From Longitalea arenae (GTDB lineage: Bacteria > Bacteroidota > Bacteroidia > Chitinophagales > Chitinophagaceae): a stretch of 64,000 nt of DNA. This document shows, in pieces, positions 63,501 to 64,000 of this stretch (positions are counted from its first letter, which is position 1; every line of letters begins with the position of its first letter). The stretch covers positions 1 through 64,000 of the forward strand of contig NZ_JAFFJX010000024.1 of assembly GCF_016924755.1 (NCBI RefSeq). Direction: 5' to 3'. The position numbers and the translations under genes are program-made. The notes beneath the pieces are model-generated. The model made no database searches. It saw nothing but the letters and a program-made list of their open reading frames with translations, and was not told the DNA's origin.

Positions 63501-64000
63501 GTTTACTGGTAATGGCGGAAGGATTGCGGCTGCTGGGGTCGTTTATGATCTGGCGGTACAGGTCGTTAGCATCGTTCGACGGCAGGCCCATGGCATTGGC
63601 CGGGTTGGGCCGGTAATACGGGTTAGGTTCACCCAGGTCCATCAGACCCACCACATCCCGCGTTTCGGTAGTAGAACCGTTCCGGTTCGTTACCCATACT
63701 TCTACCCGCAGGATCTGTATCTGCGAGGTCACGATGGGCAGCCTCGACATGGCCTTGTTGTAATTATTGCGGAAATACTGGGCTAAAAGGAAGTGGCGGT
63801 TCTCTTCGTAATCGTTGGCCTTGAACTCGAAGTAGGTATTGGCCGATCCGCCCTGTAAGCCCAGGGATTGTCTTTGCGACCGCTGGTTGGCCAGTACACC
63901 GGTGATGAACAGTTTACCAAACTGCAGCTGGGTTTTGATACCGAAAAGCTGCTGGGCGCCGGGGATCAGGGTTCCTTTTGAGGAGAAGGAGATATTCCCC
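57586..64000 (-). CDS. sprA: Cell-surface protein SprA, T9SS translocon (partial, 5' end outside window)
   Basis: The last ~2138 codons of the giant outer-membrane translocon of the type IX secretion system; the frame is open to the end of the window, so the Met near 63750 is internal. Typical SprA blocks are QQLFGIKTQLQFGKLFITG and RNNYNKAMSRLPIV (in the last 250 bp), LGEPNPYY, and long beta-strand repeats including EFWLQDPFI and ELRLSGLDEHGAWAATGRLDIKLADLG. SprA forms a 36-strand barrel through which type A and type B cargo pass, and cargo of both kinds is encoded in this window. It ends with a terminator at 57533-57562. Confidence 0.95.
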   Translation of the reverse strand, partial: GNISFSSKGTLIPGAQQLFGIKTQLQFGKLFITGVLANQRSQRQSLGLQGGSANTYFEFKANDYEENRHFLLAQYFRNNYNKAMSRLPIVTSQIQILRVEVWVTNRNGSTTETRDVVGLMDLGEPNPYYRPNPANAMGLPSNDANDLYRQIINDPSSRNPSAITSKLSSLGLRPVQDFEKTFARKLNATDFYFNPQVGFLSINQPLQPDEVLGVAYQYSYNGRIYQVGEFSQDVPPDTTNTVAGTQKVLFLKLLKATSQRTNLPLWDLMMKNVYTLKTKDGSYLSGVQPADFKLNVLYEEPSLGQKRFLPEGDKPGVPLITLLNLDRLNARNDPLPDGVFDFIEGFTIQSQQARIIFPFLEPFGRDLDSVAFENSPPDLKQKYVYYPLYDTIKEIAKTYANLDRYVISGYAKGQSASEISLGAFNVPQGSVSVTAGGQVLAENVDYVVDYNLGTVKIINQAILNAGLPVNVQFENNAGFGIQQRNFMGLRLDYMAKQTAREQLTIGASLVRLGERPFFTKTSYNEDPIRNTMYGVDFNYMTQAPRITRWLDKLPFYHTTEMSTITAYGEAAYLKPGHPPQIGKGSSSQVFIDDFEGSRNAIDLRFPLVSWGLASTPSGNGLFPEADKRDTLEYGYNRAKLAWYNIEPVLQDRTSADNPISRGLLNDPRVRSVNVRDIFPQRTPDLGQGSLVTFDMAYYPTEKGPYNYDARAGSIDPSGRLLNPRSRWGGIMRGIDQVDFETGNVEFIEFWLQDPFILNPNSTGGELYFNLGNISEDVLKDGKRFFENGISGSVTTALEDTATRWGKVPANPIQVTQAFSNDPGDRPLQDAGFDGLVNDAEQTKFQAYLNQLQAIGSGAYQQALNDPSNDDYINYRNAAFGANDGILARYKNINNPQGNSPVASSGDRFVSAFTLYPDQEEFNRDNTLNELEEYFQYKVDLRRSNFRVGTNYITDSIEVRPSNSAPETWYLFRIPIREFQQKVGNIPDFKSIRFIRMFLTGFEDSVVLRFAKLELVRNQWRQFNYLLDTSSRYLPIPTNTTTTVKQLAVNVEENGSRYPVNYKTPPGVIRQQQLSNNNVNLLQNEQSLSLQVCNLNQGDARGVFKTLNLDLRQYKQLQMYVHAESVKGSNDLRNGDLYAVVRLGNDLISNFYEIKIPLDITPWQTTDDDLIWPANNNLELALDRLTALKVSRNNNGQTFQYYQETDGDGKQFAILGNPNLGEVRAFFIGVQNVNRLDACTEVWFNELRLSGLDEHGAWAATGRLDIKLADLGTLYISGAARSAGWGTLEQRVNERSRESFTQLDIATNLELGKLLPAKAGMSIPVYASYSKTVTTPEYDPYDLDIKLKDKLKAASGAEKDSIRNDAIDVKTIKTVNFTNVKKNNVNGKKQQIWSIENFDVSYSYYKEEQHNPLIESNEVVRHRAGLGYNYTSSPKYWEPIKGFFKTRSPWVAAVKDFNINPIPTLLGFRADVNRQFGTYRPRSVGTPKNLIPETYDKYFTFDRTYNLRWDFTRSLNLDFTALNRAWVDEDSGRLDEAEKKRMWHNFWKGGRTIQYNHKATVSYTLPTSKIPFLDWTTVRAGYNATFDWLAASLLARELGNTLSNTQQKNLTAELDFTRLYAKSRLLRAFDEDAPPPPPGVPGANKNDSTAKKRKRDPNAPLELSSAAKFGGRILTMLKRVNVQYSENASATIYGYTDSTRALGMNFKSMAPGLGFIFGRQPDTNFVNMMASKGWLTADSNFNYQNRQDYQQRLNITATLIPIRDLTIDLTLDKTFGKMYSELYKDTTGTGLNFARLNPYTSGSFSVSYIALKTMFTPVKANEVTTTFQKFQDYRIILSQRLAEQNPKWQSLNPNQQITSDGYYAGYGRYAQDVLLPAFIAAYTGKSPTSVPLIKQDNPNIRSNPFSGLLPRPNWRLTYNGLTRIKGMEKVFTNFTVSHGYTGTLSMNSFTSALLYRDSLGYPSFVDTLTGNFIPYFLVPNISISEQFVPMIDLDMQFTNQLTARFEYKKSRTVSLSLIDFQLSESRSTEFTIGAGFRKRGAFSWIKFRGKPLQNDASFRLDVGLRDDITSNSRLDQTQALPTNGQKVITINPTIDYVISNRVNLKLYFEQRRVEPKISTSPPITTTRAGLQIRISLAQ

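Overview
The window comes from a chromosome of a Bacteroidota bacterium, most likely a Chitinophagaceae member (Niastella/Chitinophaga-like). The support is a TTTG-N19..21-TANNTTTG promoter architecture, type IX secretion (T9SS) genes and cargo (SprA, PorD, type A and type B sorting domains), DUF5916, DUF4296, DUF1080 and Lnb/DUF4105 proteins, and a Bacteroidota-style bamD-rpoZ-coaBC-porD neighbourhood. No phage, plasmid, insertion sequence, CRISPR or tRNA was seen. Most of the window is ordinary core genome, and forty-seven protein genes are called.

Layout: 1-72 is the 3' tip of a 5S rRNA with its terminator. 310-4184 holds ApbE and a two-gene exported 3-keto-sugar module (Tat-signal Gfo/Idh/MocA dehydrogenase plus tandem DUF1080). 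4619-6003 is an overlapping pair: a V8-like protease without a visible signal peptide and a membrane-anchored beta-sandwich protein. 6602-8923 pairs a tandem Usp protein with a GpgS-like glycosyltransferase fused to a HAD phosphatase. 9480-11298 has an RRM protein and rpsF-rpsR-rplI. 11591-16999 has a secreted nuclease-like T9SS cargo and htpG. 17179-24472 is an RND efflux set with an AraC regulator. 24714-27502 is recJ and a polyprenyl synthase. 27707-35071 runs OmpA, bamD-rpoZ, coaBC-porD-DUF4296 and scoAB. 35107-41837 is a signalling cluster of three NarL-type regulators, two histidine kinases, two multi-pass membrane proteins and a small unknown protein. 42217-48991 has a surface protein, pdeM-HDAC, a DUF5916 outer-membrane protein and an S24 repressor. 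49100-57045 has guaB, an Lnb-family protein, a hydrolase, a type B T9SS cargo, an SDR and a small secreted protein. 57586-64000 is most of sprA, running off the window.

The signal that gene annotation does not explain is a family of short-period arrays. At ten or so places, intergenic DNA is built from back-to-back units of 7 bp (in two cases 8 bp). Each locus has its own unit sequence, but the period is shared. The units are degenerate in a structured way: a 2-4 base core is nearly constant while the other positions vary. All arrays lie downstream of stop codons, some reach into the last codons of a gene, and none is in the five divergent (promoter-bearing) intergenic regions. The largest, at 45060-45267, has 30 units, all containing TTG. 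I cannot tell what makes or maintains them.

Other points worth attention are the GpgS-HAD fusion beside Usp, the 236-codon frame at 37612-38322 with no ATG/GTG/TTG near its 5' end, apparently leaderless promoters for guaB and apbE, a perfect palindromic operator between the S24 repressor and guaB, and a canonical Shine-Dalgarno before rplI that incorporates the rpsR stop codon.
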